Shown in pieces: positions 45,994 through 55,911 of a DNA stretch of 64,000 nt (positions are counted from its first letter, which is position 1; every line of letters begins with the position of its first letter). The notes beneath the pieces are model-generated. The model was not told the DNA's origin and ran no database searches. It saw only the letters and a list, made by a program, of their open reading frames with translations. The stretch comes from VXYL01 sp963422285 (GTDB lineage: Bacteria; Pseudomonadota; Gammaproteobacteria; Pseudomonadales; Azotimanducaceae), in assembly GCA_963422285.2 (NCBI GenBank), contig CAXXJO010000001.1, positions 186,001 through 250,000 of the forward strand. The letters are read 5' to 3'. A program made the translations under genes and the position numbers.

Positions 45994-46122
45994 GCCGACC
46001 ACGGTAATCGACTCGAAGCGAATGGCGCATGCGACATCTGCCCGGCGCAGCGTAAGAACTTGCCACTACGCGAGGTGCGGAAACCGCCTGTCCCGAGGTG
46101 CGACATCGCCGCAGATTCAGAG

Positions 46123-46222
46123 GGGAGTTACATACTTGACTCCACAAGAAACTAGATGTAGCCGTATTCAACCAACAAGTGCGCTACATACAGTGCGTAG
46201 TGGAGTCAAGTGTATAAATCCC
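46123..46222. mobile_element. 100-bp inverted-repeat element with 8-bp target duplication
   Basis: The ends GGGAGTTACATACTTGACTC and, from the other side, GGGATTTATACACTTGACTC continue as matching 23-bp terminal repeats (20 of 23). ATTCAGAG stands immediately outside on both sides (46115-46122 and 46223-46230), a perfect 8-bp duplication. There is no coding capacity, so it is a MITE-like non-autonomous element. Its ends differ from those of the GGTAGTG family. Confidence 0.82.
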
Positions 46223-46500
46223 ATTCAGAGGGACCTACCGACGTTTCGATCGATATCCGCCACGTCCTGTGACGAAACGCCTACCCCAGGTACCAGCGAC
46301 ACGGCCTCCGCGACGATCTCGGTCATCGAGGCGCGCCCGGCCCGAACGGGTACCAGCGGCATGTCCTACCGCCCGCTCGCCTCCAATGCTCCGCATCCGA
46401 CGCCTCGAATTCGGGTGCAACCGCTAGCTGGAGTTCGCTCAAGGCGGACTTGCAGCCCAAGCCCCTTGACTTCGGGCGCAACCCTCGGCGCAATGCGCCT

Positions 46501-47463
46501 ATGGCCACCACGATTCGGCAATCCATCGCCGTGCTCGGCTCCGGCGCGGTCGGCTGCTACTACGGTGCCCGTCTGGCCGAAGCCGGTCACGACGTGCGCT
46601 TCCTGCTGCGTCGCGACTTTGAGGCCGTGCGCCACGACGGTCTGCGCGTGACCAGCCACCTCGGCGACATCCATCTGCCCTACCCCGTCATTGGGCGCAG
46701 CGCCGAGGAGCTTGCCGAAGGCGGTCCGGTGGACTGGCTTCTGGTGGCGCTCAAATCCTACGATCTGGACCGGCTGCCTCGGCTCGCGGCGCCTTTGCTG
46801 AAGGACGACACGCGCATCCTCGGCATCGTCGACGGCATCGACATCGAGGACGAGATAGCCGCGCTGCTGTACCGTTACGGCATCTTCGGCGGCCTCGGCT
46901 TCATCGGCGTCGGGCTGCCACGGCCCGGGCAGGTGATGCATCGGGAATTCGGCGCTCTTGAAATCGGCCACCACGGCGACGATCCGCTGGCCGTGGAGGA
47001 GGCCGTCGCGCTCTGGCAACCTACCGTGGTCGCTGCCCGGCCGACGGACTGCCTCGCCCGCGCCCGCTGGGTGAAGATGCTGTGGGACCTGCCCTTCAAC
47101 GCACTGTCCGTAGTCGCTGGAGGCGCGAACTGCGACTTCATCCTGGAAACGAAGGCGATCGGCGCTTTCGCACGCCGGGTAATGGACGAAATCGCCCTTA
47201 TCGCCAATGCCGACCTCGAGGCGCGCGACTTGCCGCCTATCGCCGACATTCGGGAGACCTGCAATCGCGCCATGCGCCTGATGGGTACCACGGAGCGCTA
47301 CATCCCCGCCGCCGGGGTCGACTTCGTGCGCCAGCGGCCGCTCGAGGTGGAAGCCCTGTTCGCCCGCCCAGTGCAGCGCGCTGCCGAACTTGGCATCGAT
47401 GTCCCGCTCACGGCCTTTCTGGCCGCCTTGGTGCAGCGCCTCAATCCCGCGTCAATGTTCTGA
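46501..47463 (+). CDS. Ketopantoate reductase family protein (PanE/ApbA-like)
   Basis: From ATG 46501 the 320-residue protein has the N-terminal NADPH motif IAVLGSGAVGCYYGARLAEAG and the family segments DWLLVALKSYDL and ARWVKMLWDLPFNALSVVAG (catalytic-type lysine and NALS). The C-terminal ApbA domain has RPLEVEALFARPVQRAAELG. 2-Dehydropantoate 2-reductase makes pantoate for CoA synthesis. Many homologs are paralogs of unknown substrate, so panE is not assigned firmly. Its stop region overlaps the convergent hydrolase gene by 12 bp. Confidence 0.85.
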   Translation: MATTIRQSIAVLGSGAVGCYYGARLAEAGHDVRFLLRRDFEAVRHDGLRVTSHLGDIHLPYPVIGRSAEELAEGGPVDWLLVALKSYDLDRLPRLAAPLLKDDTRILGIVDGIDIEDEIAALLYRYGIFGGLGFIGVGLPRPGQVMHREFGALEIGHHGDDPLAVEEAVALWQPTVVAARPTDCLARARWVKMLWDLPFNALSVVAGGANCDFILETKAIGAFARRVMDEIALIANADLEARDLPPIADIRETCNRAMRLMGTTERYIPAAGVDFVRQRPLEVEALFARPVQRAAELGIDVPLTAFLAALVQRLNPASMF

Positions 47464-48342
47464 CGCCAACGCCTCGATGTGCGCGGCAACCAGTTCGGGT
47501 CGCTGCATGGGGATGAAGTGCGTCAGTTCCGGCAAATAGACGTCGCGGCCATTGGGGAACGCCGCCGCCAGCCCTTTCCAGGTCGGCGACTGGGCGAAGT
47601 CCATCGACCCGTCTCGCTCGGCCTTGCTGTGCGCCCGCAGCACCACCACCGGGTGCGGCAACATCGCGATGGCCGCGCCGATGTTCCGCCCAGCGCTGCC
47701 CAGATAGATGGCCGCTTCCACCAGGGGCGGACAGGCGAGCACGAAGCCGTCGTCCGCGGGCAGGAGTCCGTAGCGGCAGTAGTCTCTCAGCACGCCCCGA
47801 TCCCAAAGGCGGAACGGGTGGCGGCTGGCGAAACGCTCGAACATCTCCTCGGTAGAGCGCCAGCGGTTGCGGCGTCGGGATACCGGATGTTCCTCGGGGG
47901 AAGCGAATCTCGATGCCTGTACCGCATACGCGGCCGGCTCCAGGATCACCGGATCCACCAGCAGCAGCTTGGCGAAGCGGTCGGGGCGCCGCGCCGCTGC
48001 CTGGACGACGGAGTGACCGCCCATGGAGTGGCCGACGCCGATCATGCCAACAAGCTCAAGCGCTTCGACGAACGCCGCCACGTCGGCGCCAAAGGCGTCC
48101 CACTGGTAGGGCGGCTGCTTATCCGAGCGGCCGTGGCCGCGCATGTCCAGGGCGACGGCATGCCTGTCGTCGCCCAGGGCGCGGATCACGCCGTCCCAGC
48201 AGCGGGCGTGGAAACCGGTGGCGTGTATCAGGAGGATCGTGGGTTGGTCCGCAGTGCGGCGGCCCCACTCGAAATAGGCCAAGTCGATGCCGCCAACGGC
48301 GATGCGTCTCTTCAGCGGCTGCCTGCTCTGCGCACCCTTCAC
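47452..48342 (-). CDS. Alpha/beta hydrolase fold protein
   Basis: Starting at GTG 48342, which overlaps the upstream stop as GTGA, the 296-residue enzyme has an oxyanion-hole region (PTILLIHATGFHARCWDGVI). DMRGHGRSDKQPP and the nucleophile elbow GVGHSMGGHSVV follow. The late acid and histidine are carried by VVLRAHSKAERD and PELTHFIPMQRPEL. It hydrolyses an ester, amide or similar bond; the substrate is unknown. It is translationally coupled to the DUF418 membrane-protein gene. Confidence 0.87.
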   Translation of the reverse strand: MKGAQSRQPLKRRIAVGGIDLAYFEWGRRTADQPTILLIHATGFHARCWDGVIRALGDDRHAVALDMRGHGRSDKQPPYQWDAFGADVAAFVEALELVGMIGVGHSMGGHSVVQAAARRPDRFAKLLLVDPVILEPAAYAVQASRFASPEEHPVSRRRNRWRSTEEMFERFASRHPFRLWDRGVLRDYCRYGLLPADDGFVLACPPLVEAAIYLGSAGRNIGAAIAMLPHPVVVLRAHSKAERDGSMDFAQSPTWKGLAAAFPNGRDVYLPELTHFIPMQRPELVAAHIEALASEH

Positions 48343-49616
48343 GCCGCAGCCCGCCCGATGCGCCCGTAGGTCAGCAACCGCCACAGCCATTCCATCGGCC
48401 CGAATCGATGGCGGCGCAGCCACCAGACGCTGAAGGCGACCATGACGATCCATTCGGCCAGCACGATGTAATACAGCTGATGACGCGCCAGTTCGTTCCA
48501 TAATCCCAGGCCGAAGTCGTGGAAGATCACCAGCCCGAACACGCTTTGCATGAGATAGTTGGTGAGCGCCATGCGTCCGGTCGCCGCCAAGCCGCTCCGC
48601 AGCTTCGCCAGCCAACCGCGACGGCAGACGATCATCGCCAGGGATACCAAGCCGAGCGCCATCGACACGCGCCCGAGGTCGCTGGTAAACAGCAATCCGG
48701 ACACCCATTCCAGCGCATAGCCGCTGCCCACCTTGTTGGCGAGCTCGAACCCGTTGACGGCCAACCCCACGGCAAAGCTCACGATAGCCAACTGCCCGTA
48801 GAAACGCACGCTTCGTCGGCCTCGCAGCACATCGGTCTTGAACAGCGCCATGCCGAGCAGCATGCACGCCAGAGCGTCCCAGAACATAATCAGCGGCAGG
48901 GCGACGGCGTAGATGCCGACCACTTCCTCGGCGTTGGCCATGAACGCCTCGGGATACCTTCCCTCGAACTTCAGCGCCTCCCGGGCCAGGACGTAGTCCG
49001 GCGGTCGAAAGGTCGCCTCGAGGCCCGCCCATTCGGCCAGCACCGCCCGTTCCTCGGCGGTGACAACGGCCCCGGAGGCGATCCGCGCCTCGATCTCGGC
49101 CGCCTGCTCCGGCAGGCTGGACAGCGCCAGGAACATCGCGGCGTAGACCACGGCGAGATAGGCGAAGACCAGCCCCGCGGCAACGAAGAGTCTCTTCGGC
49201 TGCCAGTTGCGGCACAGGTACAGGACCATGCCGGCCAGCGCGTAGGGAACCAGGATGTCGCCGGTCCACAGCAGCACGAAGGCGTCCAGCAGGCCGATGC
49301 CGAGCAGCAGCAACTGGCGTCGGTAGTAGATGCCCGCGCCCTTGGCCCTCTCGCCGGTAGCGAGGATGACGACTCCCGCCCCGAACAGCATCGAAAACAG
49401 CGCCCGCATGGCACCCTCCACCAGCACATCCACGACCGCGAAGACGCCGAAGTCAATGCCAGCCACGGCCCCGTCCACGGACGGATCGGAGTAGGCTCGG
49501 AAGGGTAGCCCGAAGGCCAGAATGTTCATCAGCAGGATGCCGAGCAGGGCGAGGCCGCGCACCACATCGATGGCTTCGATGCGCTCGGCCGGCGCCACAG
49601 GGGAGGGATTCGGCAT
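48339..49616 (-). CDS. DUF418 family membrane protein
   Basis: From ATG 49616 the 425-residue protein begins IEAIDVVRGLALLGILLMNI LAFGLP, the typical start of DUF418 proteins. It has about ten membrane helices, and the C-terminal DUF418 part includes AATGRMALTNYLMQSVFGLV IF and YYIVLAEWIVMVAFSVWWLR. Members are predicted acyltransferase-like transporters with unknown substrate. The stop overlaps the hydrolase start. Confidence 0.87.
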   Translation of the reverse strand: MPNPSPVAPAERIEAIDVVRGLALLGILLMNILAFGLPFRAYSDPSVDGAVAGIDFGVFAVVDVLVEGAMRALFSMLFGAGVVILATGERAKGAGIYYRRQLLLLGIGLLDAFVLLWTGDILVPYALAGMVLYLCRNWQPKRLFVAAGLVFAYLAVVYAAMFLALSSLPEQAAEIEARIASGAVVTAEERAVLAEWAGLEATFRPPDYVLAREALKFEGRYPEAFMANAEEVVGIYAVALPLIMFWDALACMLLGMALFKTDVLRGRRSVRFYGQLAIVSFAVGLAVNGFELANKVGSGYALEWVSGLLFTSDLGRVSMALGLVSLAMIVCRRGWLAKLRSGLAATGRMALTNYLMQSVFGLVIFHDFGLGLWNELARHQLYYIVLAEWIVMVAFSVWWLRRHRFGPMEWLWRLLTYGRIGRAAA

Positions 49617-49760
49617 GGCGGCACTATAACCCGCCGCACCCGCCCCGGCACCCACCGCCAGTCGTCGTCGAGGATGCCGGCCAGATGCATATAACCCTCC
49701 GCACCCGCTCTTGCCACCCGCCAAACCAGCGCTTGGCACCCGCCGCACTCGCCCTTGCCG

Positions 49761-49895
49761 GGTAGTGCGTCGGTTTGAAATTGGATTGGCCGCGCCGCTA
49801 CGGATGCCGCTGCATAGGGCATTCGATACTGTCCGATGCCCCTGTGCGGCTGCGCGATACGGCATGACGATGCGGATCCAAACCGAGGCACCGCC
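49761..49895. mobile_element. GGTAGTG inverted-repeat element, copy D (135 bp)
   Basis: Left end GGTAGTGCGTCGGTTTGAAA; right end, read inward, GGCGGTGCCTCGGTTTGGAT. The internal sequence aligns with copy C read on the opposite strand (CATAGGGCA...CGATA...GCATGACGA...GGAT). Flanks CTTGCCG(G) and CTTGCCGG form a near-perfect 8-bp target duplication. It lies 50 bp before the idi start codon, so any idi promoter is inside or just beside the element. Confidence 0.75.
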
Positions 49896-49945
49896 CTTGC
49901 CGGAATCGCGCCGAGAAAGCCCGCTGGACTGGTAGACTTGCCGCC

Positions 49946-50536
49946 ATGAACGCTGCCGCCACTCGCGCCGAGATCGTCTCCAGCGAGAACGAGTCGCTGA
50001 TCCTGGTGGATGCCGACGACCGAGTTCTCGGCTCCCTGGACAAGTCTGCTTGCCATGCCGGCGGCGGCATCCTGCACCGGGCGTTCTCGCTGTTCGTGTT
50101 CAACGCCGCCGGCGAGACGCTGTTGCAGCGCCGCCATGCCAGCAAGCGGCTGTGGCCGGGCTATTGGTCGAACAGCTGCTGCTCCCACCCGCGCCAGGGC
50201 GAGGATATGGCCGTAGCGGTGCGCCGCCGGGCCTGGGACGAACTGGGACTGTCGCCGCCGATCGAGTTCCTGTTCAAGTTCGAGTACCGAGCCTCGTTCG
50301 CCGACGCCGGCTCGGAGTTCGAGCTATGCTCCGTCTTCATCGGCCGCTGCGACGACGCGCCGCGCATCAACAGCACGGAGATCGCCGACTGGCGGTGGAT
50401 TCTCCCACATGACCTGGACCGCGAGATCGAACTCTCGCCGCAGACGTTCACGCCTTGGCTGAAACTGGAATGGCGACGGCTGCACACGGAGTTCACAGGG
50501 CGGATTCCGTCTCCGCCTACGCCCGAATCCTCGTAG
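49946..50536 (+). CDS. idi: Isopentenyl-diphosphate delta-isomerase, type I
   Basis: The 196-residue Nudix-type enzyme interconverts isopentenyl and dimethylallyl diphosphate. Visible active-site segments are LDKSACHAGGGILHRAFSLF with two metal-binding histidines, WSNSCCSHPRQGED with the catalytic cysteine (C79) and H81, and FELCSVFIGR followed by NSTEIADWRWI with the essential glutamates. Length and motifs are normal. The gene stands alone, with a small inverted-repeat element directly upstream. Confidence 0.92.
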   Translation: MNAAATRAEIVSSENESLILVDADDRVLGSLDKSACHAGGGILHRAFSLFVFNAAGETLLQRRHASKRLWPGYWSNSCCSHPRQGEDMAVAVRRRAWDELGLSPPIEFLFKFEYRASFADAGSEFELCSVFIGRCDDAPRINSTEIADWRWILPHDLDREIELSPQTFTPWLKLEWRRLHTEFTGRIPSPPTPESS

Positions 50537-50919
50537 CGGGAGCGATCTCCCATTCGGCAGGGATATCTCGCCGCAGCCAGCCGCATCCCGATCTTTGCCG
50601 CACAGGCTGCCGAGCACAGCACCGCTTGGAGAGCCTTCGAGAACGCCGTTGCGCGATCGGCACTTCGCCAAGCACGAGACCGTCCGACCACAACAAGAGC
50701 AAGCTGTCTTCGCAAACCCACGGCCTCGTCGCGCCCAAGGACACCACGCTCGCGGCCATTGGCGAAGCACTGTTCGGCATCCTCTTCGTCGCTCGTTCCG
50801 GTGGAAATGCCAAACTAGGCGCACTCGCTGCTCATGGCGCAGAGGTAGTCGGGCATCATCCATCGCCCGACCAACAGGCTTGCATTGGGTTCATCGGTCC
50901 GCTGCAGTTGACGGGTTTT
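50537..50919. other. Gene-free interval
   Basis: No supported gene. Several open frames cross this stretch on both strands, but none shows family motifs or normal composition. Confidence 0.4.
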
Positions 50920-51444
50920 TTAGCTTTTTACCAGCGGCCACCTAGTTGGCGCAGTTCCTGCCACTGCACCTGCCAAGGCAGCATTCAAGCTGGCGGTCCG
51001 CGACGTCCATGCAGATTCGGGATGCGGCTTTGCGCGCCACCTTGCAAAGCGGTTCAAACGGGAACCGGCATTTGTTGTCCAGATATAGCTTGGCAACTGG
51101 CGACGGTTTCCCTGAACTGACGGTTGCGCATGCGGCGAATATCTTCGTCGTCGCAGTTTGGGGTCACCTCGCTGCTGGCCAGCAAACCGGCCTCTGCCTG
51201 CACATTGCCGCCCGTCCTCGCAAGTCGCCTCGCCACTCAACGCCGCCTGCACAAGGATCATGCGGAAGAAATGGACGTCAGGGTGAAGTTCCCGCGCACC
51301 CGGTTCCAAATCCGCCTCGGCTGCCAATGCTTCGGAGAACAGAGAGTCGAGCTCAAGGTATCGGTTGTAATGCTCCATGCGAACGCGATACTCCTCGCCT
51401 TCCTCCACCTTGTACAGGCCGAATACATCGGCATGGTCGTCCAA
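50920..51444 (-). pseudogene. Unidentified ORF, possibly a gene fragment
   Basis: The first 90 or so residues look protein-like (VFGLYKVEEGEEYRVRMEHY, NRYLELDSLFSEALAAEADL, ELHPDVHFFRMILVQAALSG). The same frame is open and protein-like upstream (TTFADECIDALDDHAD). The last 80 residues turn arginine/serine-rich and look non-coding, so the reading frame is probably broken near 51190. No family is recognised. Confidence 0.3.
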
Positions 51445-51601
51445 GGCGTCTATGCACTCATCCGCGAACGTGGTGCCACGGACGGCGGGCGCGAGTTCTG
51501 TTGATGCGCCAACTCCAGCAAGCCGAATATGCCCCGTCCGAGCAATGCGAGCACTGGCACGAGCGACCTAATGCTGCGGAGTTCATTGGATGCCTCCAAA
51601 T

Positions 51602-51740
51602 GGTAGTGGCTCAATTTGAATCCGTGTCGTCATGCTGCGTCATGCAACCACAAAATACAGGGCAGAGGACGCTATCGGGTGCCCTATGTAGCGGTAGCCG
51701 CAGCAGCATGGCTCATCCAATTTCAGACCAACGCACTACC
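51602..51740. mobile_element. GGTAGTG inverted-repeat element, copy C (139 bp)
   Basis: Left end GGTAGTGGCTCAATTTGAAT; right end, read inward, GGTAGTGCGTTGGTCTGAAA. The sequence is collinear with copy D in inverse orientation. No target duplication is evident. It encodes nothing. Confidence 0.72.
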
Positions 51741-51859
51741 CCGAGTCCGAAAAGTCTATTCGCCTGGACGAGGCTGCGTTCCGCGACTTTCCCCGGCGTA
51801 AGAACTGGCGGTCTGCCCGGCCGGCGAAAACGCATATCATCCGGCCCGGCGCAAGCATC

Positions 51860-53899
51860 TCAACCCGTGCTTGCGCCACTCTGCAACGCCACGAACGTCC
51901 GGTACGGCCCGTCGGGCTTGCCCATCAGCGTGTCGTGGTCGCCGACATCCCGAACGCGACCATCTTCCAGGAAAACGATGCGGTCGGCGTGGCGGATGGT
52001 GGACAAGCGGTGGGCGATCACCACTACCAGCCGGCCCTTGGCGTGGGCGCGAAGCCCTCGCATCAGCTTGTTCTCGATTTTCGGGTCCAGGGCAGCGGTG
52101 GGTTCGTCGAGGATCAGCACCCGGGCGTCGCGGACCAGGCCACGGGCGATGCACAGGCGCTGCTGCTGGCCGACGGAAAGGGTATTGCCTTCCTTGCCGA
52201 GCACGGTGTCGATGCCGTCCGGCAGCTCGGCCACGAAGTCCGTGCAGGCGGCATCTTCCAGGGCCTTGGCCAACTCGGCTTCGGTAGCGTCGGGCTTGGC
52301 GAGCAGCAGGTTCTCGCGGATGGACTCTGACAGCAGCAGATGTTCCTGGAAGACGTAGGCGATCTGCTCGCGCAGGGAGCCCAGATCCACCGAGGTCACG
52401 TCCTGTCCGTCCACCAACACTCGGCCACCGGTCGCTTGCAGGAATGCCGGCAGCAGGTAAGCCAGAGTGGTCTTGCCGGCACCGGTGGGGCCGACCACGG
52501 CCACCAGTTCGCCCATGGGCAGCTCCAGGTCGATGGACGACAGCGCCCGACGCCCGTCGGGATAGGCGAAGTCCGCATTCTTGAAGGCGAAGCCGCGTTC
52601 AATGGCACCGATGGCCCGGCCATGTACGCGGTCGTCGTCCGCAGGGTGGTCGATGAAGAAGAATACCCGTCGAACTGCCGCCACGGGATCTTGCAACTTG
52701 ACCCAAAACGAGCCGATGCCGGTGGCAGTTTCAAGGATGCCCCAGAAGATGCCGAACAGGGCGAAGAAATCTCCCGGTGTCATGTCTTCGTCGATGATCC
52801 GGTCGGAGACGAGAATGGTCATGTAGATGGCCGCCGCCACCATGACCGTAAGCACCAGCACCAGCAGGAGAATGCCCACCGCCAAGGCGAACCGTTCGCG
52901 CAGGAACGACTCCCAGCTGCGCTCGGCGAAGCGTTCCGTTTCCCGCCGCATGCCGCCGAGGCTCTGTACGGCGTGGACGTTGTCCAGGGTTTCTTCCATG
53001 GCGTTGGTGGTAGCGGAACCGGCAGCGCGCTTGGCCTGGTTAGCGCGCCGCACCAACGCCGAGGCGGGAAAGGTGACGAGGAAGGCCAGCGGCAGCGCGG
53101 CCCAGGCGATCCACACCAGTTCCGGCGCGATGTCGCCATAGACGTACTCCAGCAGGTACATGTTCACTGCCGCGCCGAGGACGATGAAGAACGGCCCCAA
53201 CGTCAACTGGTAGCAGATGTCGGGCACCTTGGGCGTGTCGTAGAGCACTCGGTAGATGGAATCGCCGATGCGCTGGTCGTCCAGCGTCGTCATCGGCAGG
53301 CGCGTCAGACGCTCGAACAGCCTGGTTCGCAGAGAGTTGGCCAGCCGCTGGGTAAGCCGCACATGCACCATGAACTCCGCGATGCCCCATAATCCGCCGC
53401 CAGCGCTGCCGCCGCGGCTGATCTGGTTTTCGCTCTGCGTAGCCGCGTCGGCACCCTCGAACAGCCCCACCTCTTCGAAGCTGCCGGCGCGGGCACCCAC
53501 GAGTACCAGTGCCACGCCGTAGAGGACGGCGAAGAACAGCATGATCTGCATGGGGGCCATGCCGTCAAGGAAAGCGAGGATGGGATTCATGAACGGCGGA
53601 TAGCGCAGCTCGGTATCGTCGAACGACTTCTGCAACAGCACATGGTCGATGATGATCTTGCCTGCCCAAGGCAGCAGCAGCCCCGGCCAGAACGAGCCGA
53701 AACTCAGCAGGAACTTGGCAGCGAACAGGCCCTTGGCCTGGGCGAGCAGTTTCAGCGATCGGCCCATGAGGACGACGGCTTGCGCGGACGAGATGTCCGT
53801 GTCGAGATCGAGCCGGTCGTCGAAGCGCAGACGACCGCGACGCTCCGCGCGCGACGGCGCGGGTTCTCTGGCGAAGAGAGCCGCGTCGGCTTCGCTCAT
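51860..53899 (-). CDS. ABC exporter subunit B (permease-ATPase half transporter)
   Basis: The 679-residue protein has an N-terminal cytoplasmic part, six predicted membrane helices (about 80-380) and a nucleotide-binding domain. The domain has Walker A GPTGAGKTT, signature LSVGQQQR, Walker B VLILDEPTAALD with the catalytic glutamate, and switch histidine VVIAHRLST. It pairs with the product of 53896-55872, whose stop overlaps this start as ATGA, as expected for a heterodimeric exporter of lipids, peptides or drugs. An unusual loop (GSFEEVGLFEGADAATQSEN QISRGGSAGGG) is inserted between the second and third helices. The substrate is unknown. Confidence 0.92.
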   Translation of the reverse strand: MSEADAALFAREPAPSRAERRGRLRFDDRLDLDTDISSAQAVVLMGRSLKLLAQAKGLFAAKFLLSFGSFWPGLLLPWAGKIIIDHVLLQKSFDDTELRYPPFMNPILAFLDGMAPMQIMLFFAVLYGVALVLVGARAGSFEEVGLFEGADAATQSENQISRGGSAGGGLWGIAEFMVHVRLTQRLANSLRTRLFERLTRLPMTTLDDQRIGDSIYRVLYDTPKVPDICYQLTLGPFFIVLGAAVNMYLLEYVYGDIAPELVWIAWAALPLAFLVTFPASALVRRANQAKRAAGSATTNAMEETLDNVHAVQSLGGMRRETERFAERSWESFLRERFALAVGILLLVLVLTVMVAAAIYMTILVSDRIIDEDMTPGDFFALFGIFWGILETATGIGSFWVKLQDPVAAVRRVFFFIDHPADDDRVHGRAIGAIERGFAFKNADFAYPDGRRALSSIDLELPMGELVAVVGPTGAGKTTLAYLLPAFLQATGGRVLVDGQDVTSVDLGSLREQIAYVFQEHLLLSESIRENLLLAKPDATEAELAKALEDAACTDFVAELPDGIDTVLGKEGNTLSVGQQQRLCIARGLVRDARVLILDEPTAALDPKIENKLMRGLRAHAKGRLVVVIAHRLSTIRHADRIVFLEDGRVRDVGDHDTLMGKPDGPYRTFVALQSGASTG

Positions 53900-55872
53900 G
53901 CCGCGTCCGCGGTTTCGGCTGCCACGAAACCGCGGTAGCGACCGTTGGAATGCGCCATCAGTTGCTCGTGGCTGCCTAGTTCGACGATGCGGCCGTCTTC
54001 CAGGAAGGCGATCTGATCGGCATTGCGAATGGTGGACAGGCGGTGGGTGACGAGGAAGACGACCCTCTCCTTGCCCCACTGGGCAAGATTCGCCAGCAGA
54101 CGGCCTTCGGTGCGCGCGTCCAGGGAGGCGGTGGGCTCGTCGAGGATCAGGATGGGCGTGTCCCGGAGGATGGCCCGGGCGATGGACAAACGCTGGCGCT
54201 GGCCGGTGGAAAGCTTGCCGCCGCGTTCGCCGAGCTCGGTGTCGTAACCCTTGTCCAGGGCGGCAATGAACTCGTCGGCGCAAGCTACCTTGGCCGCGGC
54301 TTCGATGTCCGCCCTCTTTGCGCCGACCGCGGCGTAGCCGATGTTGTCGGCGACGGAAGCCGCGAACAGCACGTTCTTCTGCAAGGCGATGGCGGTGTTG
54401 GCGCGGATGTCGGCAATGCGCAGCGAGCGGATGTCGGCATCGTCGAACTCGACGCGCCCCTGGTACGGATCGTAGAGGCGCAACAACATCGACATCAGCG
54501 TCGACTTGCCGGCGCCGGTAGCGCCCACTATGGCGGTGACGGTGCCGGCCTCGGCCACGAGCTCCACGCCGCGCAGCACTGACACCCCGCTGTCGGCGCC
54601 AGCCCCGCTGTCGTAGGCGAAATGCACGTTGCGGCAGGCGACGCGCCGGAGCGGCGCCGGGAACGCCACCGGCGTGTCGGAATCGACGATGTCCGGCTCC
54701 AAGTCGAGCAGAAAGAACGCCCGTTCCAGGCCGATGAACATATCCTGGATCATGCACCAGACGCGGATCAAGCCGGTGCCGGTGCCGACTGTTTCCTCGA
54801 TTCGATCATGGGCGACGTTGAAGGAACCGAGGTTCCATACCACGAAACCGATGAGTGCGGCGGCCAAAGCGCCGAGGTAGGTCTCGCGCTCATCGATCAC
54901 CCAGCCGGCCAGCACGAACTCCGTGGCGATCACTACGGCACCGCCCAGCGTCATCACCAAGGCGCTCAGCAGCACCATTTCCAGACGCAGGTAGAAGGCG
55001 GCGTCGAGGGCGCGACGGGAATCGCGGTGGAAGCGGGTGAAGATGCGGCGCTCGGCGCGGTTCGCCTTCACCACCTTGACGGCGGAGAATGCTTCCTGCA
55101 AGCGCGAGGTGAGATCGCTGTTGGCGCTGCGGTTGGCGCGCGCCCGGCGACGGATGCGCGGCGTGTACTTCACTGTCAGCCATCCCATCGGGATGGCTAC
55201 GCCGACGCAGACCAAGGCGATCTGCGGGCTGAAGAAACTGATGAACACCAGCCCGGAGAGCAGCGTGTAGAGCATGACCAGGGGGCCGATGACGACCTCT
55301 TCCACCAGATTCACGATCATCGCGCTGTCCTGATAGACGCGGAATACGGCGTCGCCGACCCGGGCATGGCTGTGGTATTTCAGGGACAGGTGCTCCGCCC
55401 GTTCGATCATCGCCACGCGCAGGTTCTGGTTGATGTGGTGGCGTATCCAGGTGCCGTAGTAGGGCAGCGTGGCGAGGCCGCCGAGAGCGACGATGCCGGC
55501 GACGGCGAACCAGACCATCAGCCGATCTCGCACCGTCCGGCGCTGCTCGCGGCTCATGCCGGGTTCGTCTTCCGCGCCCGTGGTCACGTAGCTTTCGTCG
55601 AGATCCAGCATCACCGCCTGCAAGGGTTGCAGGGGTTCGCCCACCAGCACCTTGTTCATGAACAGGTCCGAGGCGACTACCCAAAGCACGGCCAGGAAGA
55701 TGCCCGACAGCGCGCCGAGGACGAGCAGCGCGACGACATGTTTCAGCAGCGGCCGGATGAACGGCCAGGTGCGCAGCGCCAGACGGCCGAGCTGCCGCCA
55801 GCCGAGGGTTTCGGCAGCGGCGCCCGTCCGGCTCGCCGCCGAGACGGCGGCGAGGAAGTCGCCGACGATCAC
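53896..55872 (-). CDS. ABC exporter subunit A (permease-ATPase half transporter)
   Basis: From GTG 55872 the 658-residue protein has six membrane helices (about 45-370). A periplasmic loop carries VTTGAEDEPGMSREQRR. The ATPase domain has Walker A GATGAGKST, signature LSTGQRQR, Walker B ILILDEPTASLD and switch FLVTHRLST. Both partners keep the catalytic glutamate, so this is not a degenerate-site heterodimer by that criterion. It is coupled to the partner gene by a 4-bp overlap. The DUF4199 gene ends... starts further upstream and its stop is 39 bp before this start. Confidence 0.92.
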   Translation of the reverse strand: MIVGDFLAAVSAASRTGAAAETLGWRQLGRLALRTWPFIRPLLKHVVALLVLGALSGIFLAVLWVVASDLFMNKVLVGEPLQPLQAVMLDLDESYVTTGAEDEPGMSREQRRTVRDRLMVWFAVAGIVALGGLATLPYYGTWIRHHINQNLRVAMIERAEHLSLKYHSHARVGDAVFRVYQDSAMIVNLVEEVVIGPLVMLYTLLSGLVFISFFSPQIALVCVGVAIPMGWLTVKYTPRIRRRARANRSANSDLTSRLQEAFSAVKVVKANRAERRIFTRFHRDSRRALDAAFYLRLEMVLLSALVMTLGGAVVIATEFVLAGWVIDERETYLGALAAALIGFVVWNLGSFNVAHDRIEETVGTGTGLIRVWCMIQDMFIGLERAFFLLDLEPDIVDSDTPVAFPAPLRRVACRNVHFAYDSGAGADSGVSVLRGVELVAEAGTVTAIVGATGAGKSTLMSMLLRLYDPYQGRVEFDDADIRSLRIADIRANTAIALQKNVLFAASVADNIGYAAVGAKRADIEAAAKVACADEFIAALDKGYDTELGERGGKLSTGQRQRLSIARAILRDTPILILDEPTASLDARTEGRLLANLAQWGKERVVFLVTHRLSTIRNADQIAFLEDGRIVELGSHEQLMAHSNGRYRGFVAAETADAA

Positions 55873-55911
55873 GCAACGCTCAAGCGATCGCGCCGCCGAT
55901 CTCTGCTTGTG

